From assembly GCA_964494475.1 (NCBI GenBank), contig CAZBRS010000045.1, positions 1 through 42,441 on the forward strand: a DNA stretch of 42,441 nt, read 5' to 3'. The translations under genes were made by a program, and so were the position numbers. A model generated the notes under the pieces. The model had not been told where the DNA came from. It saw only the letters and a list, made by a program, of their open reading frames with translations, and did not search any database. Shown piece by piece: positions 8,120 to 19,273 of this stretch. This DNA is from CAZBRS01 sp964494475. Its GTDB lineage: Bacteria; Myxococcota_A; UBA9042; CAZBRS01. The first letter of the stretch is position 1; the number at the start of each line of letters is the position of its first letter.

Positions 8120-8905
8120 CGCGTCGAGGGCCCTCAGCCCAAAGAATCGCTCGGCGTTCACCGAAGTGGCCTCGGCCGCCTCGTCCAGCGACAGGCCGCG
8201 AAGCTCGGCCAGGCGCCGGGCCGTGTGGACCACCAGGGCGGGCTCGTTGGGGAAGACCTTTCGCCGGGGCTCGGGCGCCAGGTAGGGGCTGTCGGTCTCG
8301 ATCAGCACGCGCTCCAGGGGCGCCCGCGCGGCGACCTCGCGGATCTCGTCGGCGTTCTTGAAGGTCAAGATGCCCGAGAACGACAGGTAGAAGCCCCGCT
8401 CGAGGTACCAGCGCGCGTCGTCGACCGTGCCGGTGAAGCAGTGCACCAGCGCCGCAGGCGGCTCGTGGACCGAGAGCAGCGCGCGCGCCTCGGCGTGGGC
8501 CTCGCGCACGTGGAGCACGACGGGCTTGTCGAGCCGGCGCGCCAGGCGTAGCTGGTCTTCGAAGGCGCGTACCTGCTGGTCGCGCGGCGAGAGGTCGTAG
8601 TGGAAGTCGAGCCCCGTCTCGCCCACCGCCACCAGCCGCGGAGTGCTCGCGAACAACGCCTCGAGGCGCGCGGCCGCGTCGGGGCACCAGCAACTGGCGT
8701 CGTGGGGGTGCACGCCGGCCACGCCGAAGAGCTCGGGGTGACGGTCGAGCAGCGTCGGGAGCTGCAGCGCGGCGGCCAGGCCGTGGGTGGCCCCGATGGC
8801 GCCCACGCGCGCGACCCCGGCCTCGCGCGCCCGTTGGAGCGACGCGGCGACCGCGTGCTCGTCGGGCAGGTGGTCGAAGTGGGCGTGGGAGTCGGTCAGC
8901 CTCAT
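8105..8905 (-). CDS. tatD: TatD-family metal-dependent DNase
   Basis: Full-length (266 residues) TatD-type hydrolase, a TIM-barrel phosphodiesterase acting on DNA ends. Metal ligands are visible: H7-x-H9 in TDSHAHFDHLP, Glu in VAVGETGLDFHYD, His in KPVVLHVREAH, His in ALVHCFTG, and Asp in IETDSPYLAPEP. The ATG overlaps the stop of the upstream PSP1/RicT-like gene by 4 nt (ATGA), so translation is probably coupled. The order holB, PSP1/ricT, tatD is a recurrent bacterial arrangement. The 3' end overlaps the convergent lipoprotein gene by 15 nt. Start and family are secure; in vivo substrate is not known from sequence. Confidence 0.93.
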   Translation of the reverse strand: MRLTDSHAHFDHLPDEHAVAASLQRAREAGVARVGAIGATHGLAAALQLPTLLDRHPELFGVAGVHPHDASCWCPDAAARLEALFASTPRLVAVGETGLDFHYDLSPRDQQVRAFEDQLRLARRLDKPVVLHVREAHAEARALLSVHEPPAALVHCFTGTVDDARWYLERGFYLSFSGILTFKNADEIREVAARAPLERVLIETDSPYLAPEPRRKVFPNEPALVVHTARRLAELRGLSLDEAAEATSVNAERFFGLRALDALPAQ

Positions 8906-10461
8906 TCGCCGTCGTCGGCCCCACCGTCGGCCCCACCGTCGGCCCCACCGTCGGCCCCACCGTCGGAGCCGGGCTGGCCCTCGGTCCCCGGCGCGCCGCC
9001 CTCGTCGCGGGGCCCACGGCGCCGGCGCCGCCTCTTGCGGCGCGGTCCTTCGCGGCGGACCCCGTCGACGGCGCCGTCGACCTGGGGGGCCCCGGCGCCG
9101 GGCTCGCGGTCCGCGGGCGCGTCGGCGCCCTCGAGGCCCTCGCCCGACAGTGCGGGCAGGGAGGGCGCGCGCTCGGGACCGGAGGGCCCTTGAGCTCGCG
9201 GTCCCTGGGGCGCAGGGCGCTGACGCGGACGGTTCGAATCGCGGCTCCGATCGCGGTCACGGTCGCGACCCCGGTCGCGGTCGTCGCGGCGGCGCGCTGC
9301 CCCCTCGCCCGCGGACGGCGGCGCCGAGGGCGCTCCCTCGGGCGGCGGCGGGGCGTCGACGGCGCCCGCCATGTCGCGCGCGACGATGTCGCCGACCTCG
9401 CCGCGATCGGCCTTCTCGGGCCCGCGATGGCGACCGGCCTCGAAGTGGCGCAGGCGCTCGCGCTGGGCCTCGATGGCCGCCGCCCGCTGCTCGCGCGCGG
9501 CGCCCTCGGCCGTGAGCACGGTCTCGCGGTCGCCCTCGCTGCCGACCTCGATCTTGTCGAGCGGGTACCACTCGTGGTCGCGACCCGAGATGGCCACCTT
9601 GACGCGGCGCTTGAAGATGTCGACCTCGTAGGCGCGACCCACGCCGTCGGCGGTGCGCACGATGCTGTCGCGCTTGGGCGTGCCCTTCTTCAGCTCGGTG
9701 TAGACCGGGTCCTCGTACGCCAGGCAGCAGAACAGCCGGCCGCAGAGCCCCGACACCTTCTGGGGGTTCAGGGCCAGATCCTGGTTCTTGGCCATCTTGA
9801 TGGTGACGGGCGCGAAGTCGTTGAGGTGGCCCGAGCAGCAGGTCTCGAGCCCGCAGGGCCCCATGCCTCCGAGGATCTTCGTCTCGTCGCGGGCGCCGAT
9901 CTGGCGCATCTCGATGGTCATGCGCAGGTGGCGGGCGAGCTCGCGGACCAGCTCGCGAAAGTCGACGCGCTCCTCGGCCGTGAAGTAGAAGATGGCCTTG
10001 TTCGACGTCGTGGTGAACTCGACGTCGACCACCTTCAAATCCAGGCCCATGTGCTTCGCGATCTCGCGGCACAGCGCCGAAGACTCCTGCTCGCGGCGGC
10101 GGCTCGCGGCCAGACGCGACTCCTCGTCGCGCGACAGCACGCGCACGACCCGCCCGTACTCCCGACCGTCGCTCACGGTGCGCACGGGCGCGGCCACCAC
10201 CTCGCCCCAGTTGGCGCCCCGCGACGCGTCGACCAGCACGAAGTCGCCCGCCTTCAACCGGACGTTCCCCGAGTAGAAGTACATGGTCTTGCGCGTGCGC
10301 TCGAAGTGCACCGGCACGATGGTGTGGACGTGGGCGCGCTCGTCGGCGACCAGCGCCGCCATGCGCTCGGCGCCGAACGTCAGGTCGAGGCGGTTCAGCT
10401 CGGGCGGTGGGGCTCCGGGCTGCTTCTCCCTATCGGCCTCGGCTCGCGACTGCTTGCTCAT
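8902..10461 (-). CDS. PSP1-domain (RicT/YaaT-like) protein with long disordered tail
   Basis: The first ~310 residues match the PSP1/RicT family. In Bacillus, RicT works with RicA and RicF in an Fe-S complex that affects RNA processing. The cluster-binding cysteines are present: C203, C208, C209 (PCGLETCCSGH) and C240, C245, C246 (LCGRLFCCLAYE). After about residue 320 the protein becomes a low-complexity tail rich in Arg, Asp, Gly and Pro. The tail has a highly basic patch near residue 480 and ends in a Gly-Ala-Asp repeat encoded by a 12-bp tandem repeat. At 519 residues it is much longer than the usual 270-300. The start overlaps the holB end by 32 nt and the stop overlaps tatD by 4 nt. No RicA or RicF homologue is visible here. 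Confidence 0.88.
   Translation of the reverse strand: MSKQSRAEADREKQPGAPPPELNRLDLTFGAERMAALVADERAHVHTIVPVHFERTRKTMYFYSGNVRLKAGDFVLVDASRGANWGEVVAAPVRTVSDGREYGRVVRVLSRDEESRLAASRRREQESSALCREIAKHMGLDLKVVDVEFTTTSNKAIFYFTAEERVDFRELVRELARHLRMTIEMRQIGARDETKILGGMGPCGLETCCSGHLNDFAPVTIKMAKNQDLALNPQKVSGLCGRLFCCLAYEDPVYTELKKGTPKRDSIVRTADGVGRAYEVDIFKRRVKVAISGRDHEWYPLDKIEVGSEGDRETVLTAEGAAREQRAAAIEAQRERLRHFEAGRHRGPEKADRGEVGDIVARDMAGAVDAPPPPEGAPSAPPSAGEGAARRRDDRDRGRDRDRDRSRDSNRPRQRPAPQGPRAQGPSGPERAPSLPALSGEGLEGADAPADREPGAGAPQVDGAVDGVRREGPRRKRRRRRRGPRDEGGAPGTEGQPGSDGGADGGADGGADGGADDGE
8914..8961. repeat. Tandem 12-bp repeat, 4 copies, inside the PSP1 gene
   Basis: The unit gtcggccccacc occurs four times in perfect tandem array. 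On the coding (minus) strand it encodes Gly-Gly-Ala-Asp near the C-terminus. Being a multiple of three, gain or loss of units keeps the frame, so length may vary between strains. Confidence 0.9.
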
Positions 10462-11353
10462 GCTCTCTCCCCAGCGCGCGTCGGGCGGCGATCACCGCCA
10501 CCTCCAGCGACAGGCGCGCGTTCACGTTGTGTTCGGCCTCGAAGCGCGCGATCTCGCGCACGCGTTGCCAGGCGTCGAGGCGCGCGACGGGCGCCCCGGC
10601 CTCGATCAGCCCCTCGCGCAGCACGTCGCCCACGAGCCGCAGCGCGCGTTGGGGGCCGTTGAAGTCTTCTTCCTTCTTGCCCCACTCCCGCGAGAGCTCG
10701 AACACGTCGAGCATCGAGCCCTCGATCGCCCGGACCAGGGCGACTCGCAGTTCGCGCCAGCGGGGGTCTCCCGCGATCGCGAGCGCCTCGCCCAGCCAGC
10801 CGCTCGACAGGCGCGCGGCCTCCTCGGCCACCTCGGGGGCGAGGCCCGGCAGGCGTCGCGCGAGCTCGGCGTGGAGCCTGGGCGGGGTCAGCGGCACCAT
10901 GGCCACGTGCTGGCAGCGCGAGAGGACCGTCGGCAGCAGGCGCGTTCGGCTGGCCGCCAGCAGCAGGAACAGGTTGAACGACGCGGGCTCCTCGAGGCTC
11001 TTCAGGAGGGCGTTCTGGGCCTCGATCGTCAGCAGATCGGCGTCTTCGATGACCACGACCTTCCAGCGCCCCTCGAGCGGCGGGTAAGGCAAGATGCCCT
11101 GCAGATCGCGGACCTGCTCGATCTTGACGTTGCGCGCCTTCTCTTCGAGGGCGAGGCGCAGGAGGTCGGGGTGCTTGCCCTCGTCGACCTTGCGACAGCC
11201 CGTGCAGCGCTGACAGGGCGCCAAGGCGGCGTCTTCGCACAGCAGCAACCGCGCCACGTGCAGCGCCAGCGTGCGCTTGCCCGAGCCGCTCGGCCCTTCG
11301 ATGAGGTAGGCGTGGCCCATGGTCCCGCCGCGCTTCAGCGCCGCGAAGCGGGT
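10430..11353 (-). CDS. holB: DNA polymerase III delta' subunit (5' end lost in assembly gap)
   Basis: Clamp-loader AAA+ subunit. Visible from the gap edge onward: Walker A GPSGSGKRTLAL; a zinc module C-x8-C-x2-C-x2-C (CEDAALAPCQRCTGC); the Walker B-like VVIEDADLLT; NALLKSLEEP; and the SRC motif in VLSRCQ. The rest is the helical C-terminal part (about 308 residues present). Only a short N-terminal piece should be missing, inside the N run at 11354. The delta' subunit helps load the sliding clamp at the replisome. Its 3' end overlaps the ricT-like gene by 32 nt. In many bacteria tmk precedes holB; if present here it would lie in the gap. Confidence 0.88.
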   Translation of the reverse strand, partial: TRFAALKRGGTMGHAYLIEGPSGSGKRTLALHVARLLLCEDAALAPCQRCTGCRKVDEGKHPDLLRLALEEKARNVKIEQVRDLQGILPYPPLEGRWKVVVIEDADLLTIEAQNALLKSLEEPASFNLFLLLAASRTRLLPTVLSRCQHVAMVPLTPPRLHAELARRLPGLAPEVAEEAARLSSGWLGEALAIAGDPRWRELRVALVRAIEGSMLDVFELSREWGKKEEDFNGPQRALRLVGDVLREGLIEAGAPVARLDAWQRVREIARFEAEHNVNARLSLEVAVIAARRALGREHEQAVASRGR

Positions 11354-11453
11354 NNNNNNNNNNNNNNNNNNNNNNNNNNNNNNNNNNNNNNNNNNNNNNN
11401 NNNNNNNNNNNNNNNNNNNNNNNNNNNNNNNNNNNNNNNNNNNNNNNNNNNNN
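11354..11453. other. Assembly gap (100 N)
   Basis: Exactly 100 N, the usual placeholder for a gap of unknown size. It removes the start of holB and the end of the DUF6178 gene; further genes could be hidden. Confidence 0.98.
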
Positions 11454-12923
11454 GACGTCGGGGCGGATATCGGACTGACCCTCGACGACGGCGACGGCCT
11501 CGTGGACGAGCACGGAGAGGTCGGCGCGGGGCAACGGGACGAAGGACCAGGCGCGTCCCAGCAAACGGTTGGCGACGGCGGTGCACAGCAGCCGTCGGAA
11601 CGGCACCGAGCCGAGGCCCGGCACGTCGGCGGCCGAGGCGAGCAGATCGGCCAGGAAGCGCGCCTGGTGGGCAACCACGTCGAGGAGCGCGCCAGCCTCG
11701 GAGAGCTCGGCGACGGTCGTGAACGCGCGGAGGTCGAGGCGCACGAGGCCCGGTCGCGCGAACTCGGGGATGGGGAGCAGCAGCCGCTCGAGCACGTCGC
11801 GCCAGGGCTCGTCGAAGCGCTCCCACGCGGTGTGACCGCCGAGGGGAGCGAGGATGCGCGTGGCGCGCGCCCGCAGGGCGATGAGCCGGGTGTGGGCCAC
11901 GCGGAACAGGTGCTCCGGGTGCACCGAGGCGATGAGGTCCGCCGCCTCGGCGCGCGGCGCCAGCACGTCGAGCGCCAGCCGCAGGTGGTCGGCCACCGTC
12001 TGCATGGCCCGGGTGAGCGCGCCGGCGTCGGACGGGTCGTCGCCGCGCACCACGGCCAGCTTGTGGGCCACGCTCGACGTTCCCTGCGCGAAGACGGCGC
12101 GCTGGTCGTCGGAGAGCGCCGCCACGGCGGCCTCGAGCACCCCATCGGCGTGCTGATGGAAGGGCACGAGCAGCAGGTCGGTGACGCGCTCGGCCACGAA
12201 GCCGACGTCGCCGAGGGTGGGCCTGGCCAGCAGGCGCGCCTCCTGCTCGACCGAGAGCGGTCGGAGCAGCCGCCGGGCCCGGTCGAGATCGGGGATGCCC
12301 ATCTCTTCGAGGCGACCGTTCCGGAAGCGCAGCAGGTTCTCCTCGAGCGAGGCGGAGAGCTCCCACCTGGCAGCCTGCAGCACCATGCGCGCGTGCTCGA
12401 TGTCTCCGGCGTAAAGGAAGTCGAGCAGCGTGCGGATGGGCCGGACCATGGGATCGTCGAGCGGTACGATGACCACGAACTGATTGTCGGGGCTCGGGAT
12501 CCCCTCCTCGGCCTCCTCGTCGAAGGGCGCGTCGCCTTCGTCGAGGTCGCGCCGGTCGACCACCCGCCCCGCCTTCAGCACGGCCAGCGTCGGGTACTCG
12601 ACGTCGACCTCCTGAAGGAACGCGACGGCCTTCTCCTGGGAGATCTCGTTCAGCAGCGCGGTCCAGTCGACGAACCGCTGCAAATCGAACTGATCGCCGC
12701 GCCAGGCGTCGAGGTCGACCATCCGCTGAATCTGGTCGGTCGAGGCATGCTCGACGATCATGAGCGTGTCGGCGTGGCGCAACCCGCGCGTGAGGTGCAG
12801 CAGATCCTCGGCCGGCAGCGACTCGACCAGCGCGCGCGCTTCGTCGATCGGCAAGCTCGCGATCTCGCGCACGACGTGATCGGCGCGCACGAGGCGCCCG
12901 CTGCTCGGCTTGACAGGATGCAT
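11454..12923 (-). CDS. DUF6178-family protein (3' partial)
   Basis: About 490 residues are visible before the gap. The helix-rich sequence matches my recollection of DUF6178, a family seen mainly in former deltaproteobacteria. It has an N-terminal run with LPAEDLLHLTRGLRHADTLM and a block with LDAWRGDQFDLQRFVDW, followed by repeated helical segments and no enzyme motif. I do not know its function. It is divergent from the tRNA cluster and has its own promoter at 12947-12976. The ATG at 12923 lies ~17 nt from the predicted transcript start and is preceded by a G-rich stretch that can serve as a weak Shine-Dalgarno. The family name comes from memory of its conserved block, not from a search. 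Confidence 0.65.
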
Positions 12924-12946
12924 TCGACCCCCGCGGATGGCAGCGC

Positions 12947-12976
12947 AATATACCCGCGCGGAACCGCCTGCGTCAA
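12947..12976 (-). promoter_or_regulatory. Sigma-70-type promoter of the DUF6178 gene
   Basis: Minus strand: TTGACG (12971-12976), an 18-nt spacer and TATATT (12947-12952). It is AT-rich against a GC-rich background and is followed by a short leader to the ATG at 12923. It is back to back with the tRNA promoter. Confidence 0.6.
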
Positions 12977-12996
12977 TCGCGCGTCTTTCTTTTTCG

Positions 12997-13024
12997 TTGA
13001 CACGCCGAGCGCCTCGGTTATAGT
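12997..13024 (+). promoter_or_regulatory. Near-consensus promoter of the tRNA cluster
   Basis: TTGACA (12997-13002), a 16-nt spacer and TATAGT (13019-13024) lie 14 nt upstream of the first tRNA. It is the strongest-looking promoter in the window, as expected for stable RNA. A GC-rich discriminator follows. Confidence 0.75.
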
Positions 13025-13038
13025 GCGCCTCCGATTGG

Positions 13039-13112
13039 GCGCCTGTAGCTCAGTTGGATAGAGCAGCGGACTTCTAATCCGCCGGTCGGAGGTTCGAATC
13101 CTCTCAGGCGTG
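13039..13112 (+). tRNA. tRNA-Arg(TCT)
   Basis: Complete cloverleaf: acceptor GCGCCTG pairs with CAGGCGT (one G-T pair). The anticodon stem GCGGA/TCCGC encloses loop CTTCTAA with anticodon TCT. The T-arm contains GGTTCGAATCC. CCA is not encoded. First gene of a four-tRNA run. Confidence 0.95.
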
Positions 13113-13148
13113 CCGCTGCTGTTCTTTGACACGAAGTTCTTGTCGCGG

Positions 13149-13222
13149 ACGCCCGTAGCTCAGGTGGATAGAGCATCGGACTTCGAATCCGCAGGTCGCA
13201 GGTTCGAATCCTGCCGGGCGTG
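13149..13222 (+). tRNA. tRNA-Arg(TCG)
   Basis: Acceptor ACGCCCG pairs with CGGGCGT; anticodon loop CTTCGAA gives anticodon TCG (CGA codons). The T-arm has GGTTCGAATCC. CCA is not encoded. One outer pair of the anticodon stem is a T-C mismatch. It sits 36 nt after tRNA-Arg(TCT). Confidence 0.94.
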
Positions 13223-13252
13223 CGGAAGGTCCTCTTGGTTTTCTCTTGCTGT

Positions 13253-13325
13253 GGGCCCATAGCTCAATTGGTAGAGCAACGGACTCTTAATCCGTAGGTT
13301 CAAGGTTCGATCCCTTGTGGGCTCA
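13253..13325 (+). tRNA. tRNA-Lys(CTT)
   Basis: Acceptor GGGCCCA pairs with TGGGCTC; anticodon stem ACGGA/TCCGT holds loop CTCTTAA, anticodon CTT. The T-arm has GGTTCGATCCC. CCA is not encoded. Confidence 0.95.
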
Positions 13326-13347
13326 CCCGTAGCGATTCGATGGCGGC

Positions 13348-13430
13348 GCGAGAGTGGCGGAATTGGCAGACGCACTGGACTTAGGATCCAGCACCTTCGC
13401 GGTGTGGGGGTTCAAGTCCCCCCTCTCGCA
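13348..13430 (+). tRNA. tRNA-Leu(TAG)
   Basis: A class II tRNA of 83 nt with a long variable arm (GCACCTTCGCGGTGT). Acceptor GCGAGAG pairs with CTCTCGC; anticodon stem CTGGA/TCCAG holds loop CTTAGGA, anticodon TAG. It ends 102 nt upstream of tig. I see no terminator in between, so tRNA transcripts may run on into tig. Confidence 0.95.
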
Positions 13431-13532
13431 CGGACGTCCTCCCCGGTCCTCCGAGCTCCGCGACCCGCTCCCCGGCCCTAGACACCCGGTCTGGCAACAC
13501 CCGCACGGCTTCACTTCGACAGGAATCCTCCC

Positions 13533-14813
13533 ATGAGCTACACGATCGAACGTCCCTCGCAGTTCGAGCGCGCCATCCAGGGCCTGGTCCCGGCGGCCGA
13601 CGTCGACGCGCGCCTGCGCGCCGTCGTCCAGAAGCTGTCGCGCGAAGTCACCATCCGGGGCTTCCGCCCGGGCAAGGTGCCCTCGAGCGAGATCGAGAAG
13701 CGCTTCTGGGACCACATCTCGGCCGACGTGCAGTCCGAGCTCATCAACGACGTGATGACCGACGTCGAGAAGGAAGAGAAGATGACCATCCTTCTCGACC
13801 CCGAGCTCGACGCCCAGCCCCTGGCCAGGGGCAAAGACTTCGCGTTCTCGCTCCACCTGTGGATTCGCCCGCGCATCGACGTGAAGGGCCTCGACGAGCT
13901 GCAGATCAAGCTCGAGCCCATCGTCGTGACCGACGACGACGTCGAGACCACCGTGCGCAAGACGCGCGAGCAGCACGCCGAGAAGGAAGACGTCGACCTC
14001 CCCGTCGACGTGGGCCTGCTCGCCGAGGTCGACGCCACCGTCAAGCAGGGCGACCAGGACTACCTGGGCCCGGTCGAGAAGTTCGTGGTCGAGGTCGGCC
14101 AGGATCTCATCGCCAAGGGCTTCGACGAGAAGATCGTGGGCATGAAGGCCGGCGAGATCCGCGACTTCAAGCTCACCGTCGCGCACGGCGAGCACGAGCA
14201 CGAGCTCGACTGCCACGTCACGGTGCACAAGGTGCAGCGGCGCATCCTGCCCGAGCTCGACGCGGCCTTCTTCGACAAGGTGGGCTTCGAGACCGAAGAC
14301 GAGTTCCGCGCCGACGTGCGCGAGAAGCTGACGGCCGAGGCCGACACCCTGCGGCGCGGCAACCTGAAGCAGGAGCTCCTGCAGAAGATCCAGGACCAGA
14401 ACCCGCTCGAGGTCCCCGAGCCCGTGCTCGCGCGGCACGTCGAGCTGGCCCTCGAGCGCTTCCGCCGCGAGATGCAGATGTACGGCCAGCCCACCGACGA
14501 CATCGAGAACCAGGCGTCGGGCCTCCACGAGCGCTTCCGCGACGAGGCCGGTCAGGTCGTGCGCCGGCAGGCCGTGGTCGACTCGCTGGTGCGCCTGTGG
14601 GATCTCGACGTGGGCGACTCCGATCTGCAGGAGCACTACCGCGCCATGGCCGAGCGCACGGGCATGAACATCGCGCGCATCCGGGCTCTCTACGACGACG
14701 AGGATCGCCAGGGCTCGCTCAAGAGCCAGCTGTTGAACGAGAAGGTGCTCGAGCGCCTGCTCGACCTCGCGGTCGAGAACCAGGCCCGCGCCGCGTCCGT
14801 CACCCCCGCCTGA
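13533..14813 (+). CDS. tig: Trigger factor
   Basis: Ribosome-associated folding chaperone and prolyl isomerase, 426 residues (normal length). The ribosome-docking signature GFRPGKVP is at residues 43-50. The middle FKBP-like PPIase domain (about 150-235) and the helical C-terminal arms follow; the acidic/basic helical composition fits. No promoter is obvious in the 102 nt after tRNA-Leu, so it may be co-transcribed with the tRNAs. clpP, clpX and lon follow on the same strand, the classic proteostasis order. An AGGA about 10 nt before the ATG is the likely ribosome site. Confidence 0.95.
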   Translation: MSYTIERPSQFERAIQGLVPAADVDARLRAVVQKLSREVTIRGFRPGKVPSSEIEKRFWDHISADVQSELINDVMTDVEKEEKMTILLDPELDAQPLARGKDFAFSLHLWIRPRIDVKGLDELQIKLEPIVVTDDDVETTVRKTREQHAEKEDVDLPVDVGLLAEVDATVKQGDQDYLGPVEKFVVEVGQDLIAKGFDEKIVGMKAGEIRDFKLTVAHGEHEHELDCHVTVHKVQRRILPELDAAFFDKVGFETEDEFRADVREKLTAEADTLRRGNLKQELLQKIQDQNPLEVPEPVLARHVELALERFRREMQMYGQPTDDIENQASGLHERFRDEAGQVVRRQAVVDSLVRLWDLDVGDSDLQEHYRAMAERTGMNIARIRALYDDEDRQGSLKSQLLNEKVLERLLDLAVENQARAASVTPA

Positions 14814-14841
14814 GCCGCTCAGGCCACGCCCGAGGGAGCCC

Positions 14842-15480
14842 ATGAGCGAGCGTTCCGATCGTCGTCCCGAGGTCCCCGAGGTGCACAGCACGTGGTGGGT
14901 GCCCACCGTCATCGAGCAGACGCACCGGGGCGAGCGCGAGTGGAGCATCTTCTCGCGCCTGCTGAAGGATCGCATCATCCTGCTCGGCTACCCCATCGAC
15001 GATCAAGTCGCGAACGTCATCATCGCTCAGCTCCTGTTCCTCGACTCCGAAGACCCGACGCGCGACATCTTCCTGTACCTGAACAGCCCGGGCGGCTCCA
15101 TCTACTCGGGCCTCGCCATCTACGACACCATGCAGTACATCCGCGCGCCCGTGAGCACCATGTGCGTGGGTCAGGCGGCGTCGATGGCCGCGCTGCTGCT
15201 GGCGGCGGGGGCCCCGGGCAAGCGCTTCGCCCTCACCCACAGCCGCGTGCTCCTGCACCAGCCCCTGGGAGTGTTCCACGGGCAGGCGACCGACATCGAC
15301 ATCCGGGCCCGCGAGATCCTGCACATCAAGGAGCAGATCCTCGGCATCCTCTCCAAGCACACCGGGCAGACCGAGGAGCGCCTCCGGCAGGACACCGACC
15401 GCGATTTCTTCATGGACGCCCAGCAGGCGCTCGAGTACGGCGTCATCGACCGTGTCATCACTCGCCCGACGTCTTCTTGA
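14842..15480 (+). CDS. clpP: ATP-dependent Clp protease proteolytic subunit
   Basis: Serine peptidase that forms the ClpP barrel and degrades proteins fed by ClpX. The catalytic triad is intact: S114 (GQAASMAA), H139 (LLHQPLG) and D188 (DTDRDFF). The spacing of 25 and 49 residues is the same as in E. coli ClpP. The NSPGGS oxyanion-loop motif is at 81-86. The product has 212 residues, with an N-terminal extension of about 18 residues compared with the mature enzyme. It lies 28 nt after tig, so it is in the same operon. A GAGGGAG Shine-Dalgarno precedes the ATG. Confidence 0.97.
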   Translation: MSERSDRRPEVPEVHSTWWVPTVIEQTHRGEREWSIFSRLLKDRIILLGYPIDDQVANVIIAQLLFLDSEDPTRDIFLYLNSPGGSIYSGLAIYDTMQYIRAPVSTMCVGQAASMAALLLAAGAPGKRFALTHSRVLLHQPLGVFHGQATDIDIRAREILHIKEQILGILSKHTGQTEERLRQDTDRDFFMDAQQALEYGVIDRVITRPTSS

Positions 15481-15504
15481 TTTTGCCCTCGATACGCGTA
15501 TGCT
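15477..15504 (+). promoter_or_regulatory. Candidate internal promoter for clpX
   Basis: TTGATT (15477-15482, overlapping the clpP stop), a 16-nt spacer and TATGCT (15499-15504) precede clpX by about 19 nt. This would let clpX (and lon) be made apart from tig-clpP. Confidence 0.45.
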
Positions 15505-15522
15505 CCCCCGCGATAGGAGCGC

Positions 15523-16800
15523 ATGATGGATCCACGTAAGGACAACCGCCTCCGCTGCTCGTTCTGCGGCAAGACGCAGCGCGAGGTGCGCAAGCTCATC
15601 GCAGGCCCATCGGTCTACATCTGCGACGAGTGCGTGAACCTCTGCAAGGAGATCATCGACGAGGAGGAAGGCGGCGTCGCCCAGCCCTCGCCGTACGTCA
15701 ACGTCTCGGCGTTGCCGAAGCCTCACGAGATCAAGGAGTGGCTCGATCAGTACATCGTCGGCCAGGACTACGCCAAGCGCATCATGGCGGTGGCGGTGTA
15801 CAACCACTACAAGCGCATCGAGGCCAACACCCAGCCCAACAAGAAGGCCGGGCAGATCGAGCTGCAGAAGTCGAACGTCCTGCTGCTCGGCCCCACGGGC
15901 TCGGGCAAGACGTTGATGGCCCAGACCCTGGCCCGCTTCCTGAACGTGCCGTTCGCCATCGGCGACGCGACCACGCTCACCGAGGCCGGCTACGTGGGCG
16001 AAGACGTCGAGAACCTCGTGCTCAACCTGCTGCAGAACGCCGACTTCAACGTCGAGAACGCCAAGAAGGGCATCATCTACATCGACGAGATCGACAAGGT
16101 CGCCCGGAAGACCGACAACGTGTCGATCACGCGCGACGTGTCCGGCGAGGGTGTGCAGCAGGCCCTGCTCAAGCTCATGGAGGGCACGGTCGCCAATGTC
16201 CCGCCCAAGGGCGGCCGCAAGCACCCGCAGCAAGACTTCATCAAGGTCGACACGACCAACATCCTCTTCATCGTGGGTGGCGCGTTCGTGGGCCTCGAGG
16301 ACATCATCCGCCAGCGCATCGGCGTGAAGTCCATCGGCTTCGGCAACGAGGCCAAGGCCAGCGCGCACGACCTCTCGACCTTCGACGTGCTGCGCCAGGC
16401 GCGGCCCGAAGACCTCATCAAGTTCGGCATGATCCCCGAGTTCATGGGGCGCGTGCCCATCCTCACGCCCTTCCACGACCTCTCCGAAGCCGACATGGTG
16501 CACGTGCTCACCGAGCCCAGCAACGCGCTCGTGAAGCAGTACGAGTACCTGCTCAAGCTCGACGGCGTCGACCTGCGCTTCACGCCCGAGTCGCTGAAGG
16601 CCGTCGCGCGCACCGCGCTCGAACGCAAGGCCGGCGCGCGCGGGCTGCGCACCATCCTCGAGAGCCTCCTGCTCGAGGTCATGTTCGACATCCCCTCGGT
16701 CAAGGGCTGCCGCGAGGTGCTCGTCAGCGAGGAGTCCGTCCTCACGGGGCACCCCGAGCTCGTGATCGACGAGGAGCCCGTCGCGGCCGAGGGTCGTTAG
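15523..16800 (+). CDS. clpX: ATP-dependent Clp protease ATP-binding subunit ClpX
   Basis: AAA+ unfoldase that recognises substrates and threads them into ClpP. The N-terminal zinc-binding domain has C12-x2-C15 and C34-x2-C37. Walker A GPTGSGKT is at 123-130 and Walker B IIYIDEID at 184-191. An IGF-type ClpP-docking loop (IGFGNE) is present downstream. At 425 residues it has family length. A clean AGGAG at 15515-15519 supports the ATG at 15523; the next codon is also ATG. It has its own candidate promoter over the clpP stop. Confidence 0.97.
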   Translation: MMDPRKDNRLRCSFCGKTQREVRKLIAGPSVYICDECVNLCKEIIDEEEGGVAQPSPYVNVSALPKPHEIKEWLDQYIVGQDYAKRIMAVAVYNHYKRIEANTQPNKKAGQIELQKSNVLLLGPTGSGKTLMAQTLARFLNVPFAIGDATTLTEAGYVGEDVENLVLNLLQNADFNVENAKKGIIYIDEIDKVARKTDNVSITRDVSGEGVQQALLKLMEGTVANVPPKGGRKHPQQDFIKVDTTNILFIVGGAFVGLEDIIRQRIGVKSIGFGNEAKASAHDLSTFDVLRQARPEDLIKFGMIPEFMGRVPILTPFHDLSEADMVHVLTEPSNALVKQYEYLLKLDGVDLRFTPESLKAVARTALERKAGARGLRTILESLLLEVMFDIPSVKGCREVLVSEESVLTGHPELVIDEEPVAAEGR

Positions 16801-16843
16801 GCCGTCCCCGTTCTCCCTTCCGAAACGAAGCCCGGAGTGACCC

Positions 16844-19269
<2,426 letters not shown>

Positions 19270-19273
<4 letters not shown>

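Noticed and set aside
10283..13061. Long frames that read through the N run at 11354
   Set aside because: They join unrelated strands or frames through unknown bases and are not real proteins.
13126..13131. TTGACA between the first two tRNAs
   Set aside because: No -10 box lies 16-18 nt downstream (the next tRNA begins there), so it is not a convincing promoter.
12758..13375. Minus-strand frames with GRIRTCDLRIRSP-type peptides
   Set aside because: They are antisense readings of the tRNA cluster, a frequent annotation artefact.
13354..13536. 60-residue frame MAELADALDLGSS... over tRNA-Leu
   Set aside because: It is the well-known chance reading of a tRNA-Leu gene; the cloverleaf explains the sequence.
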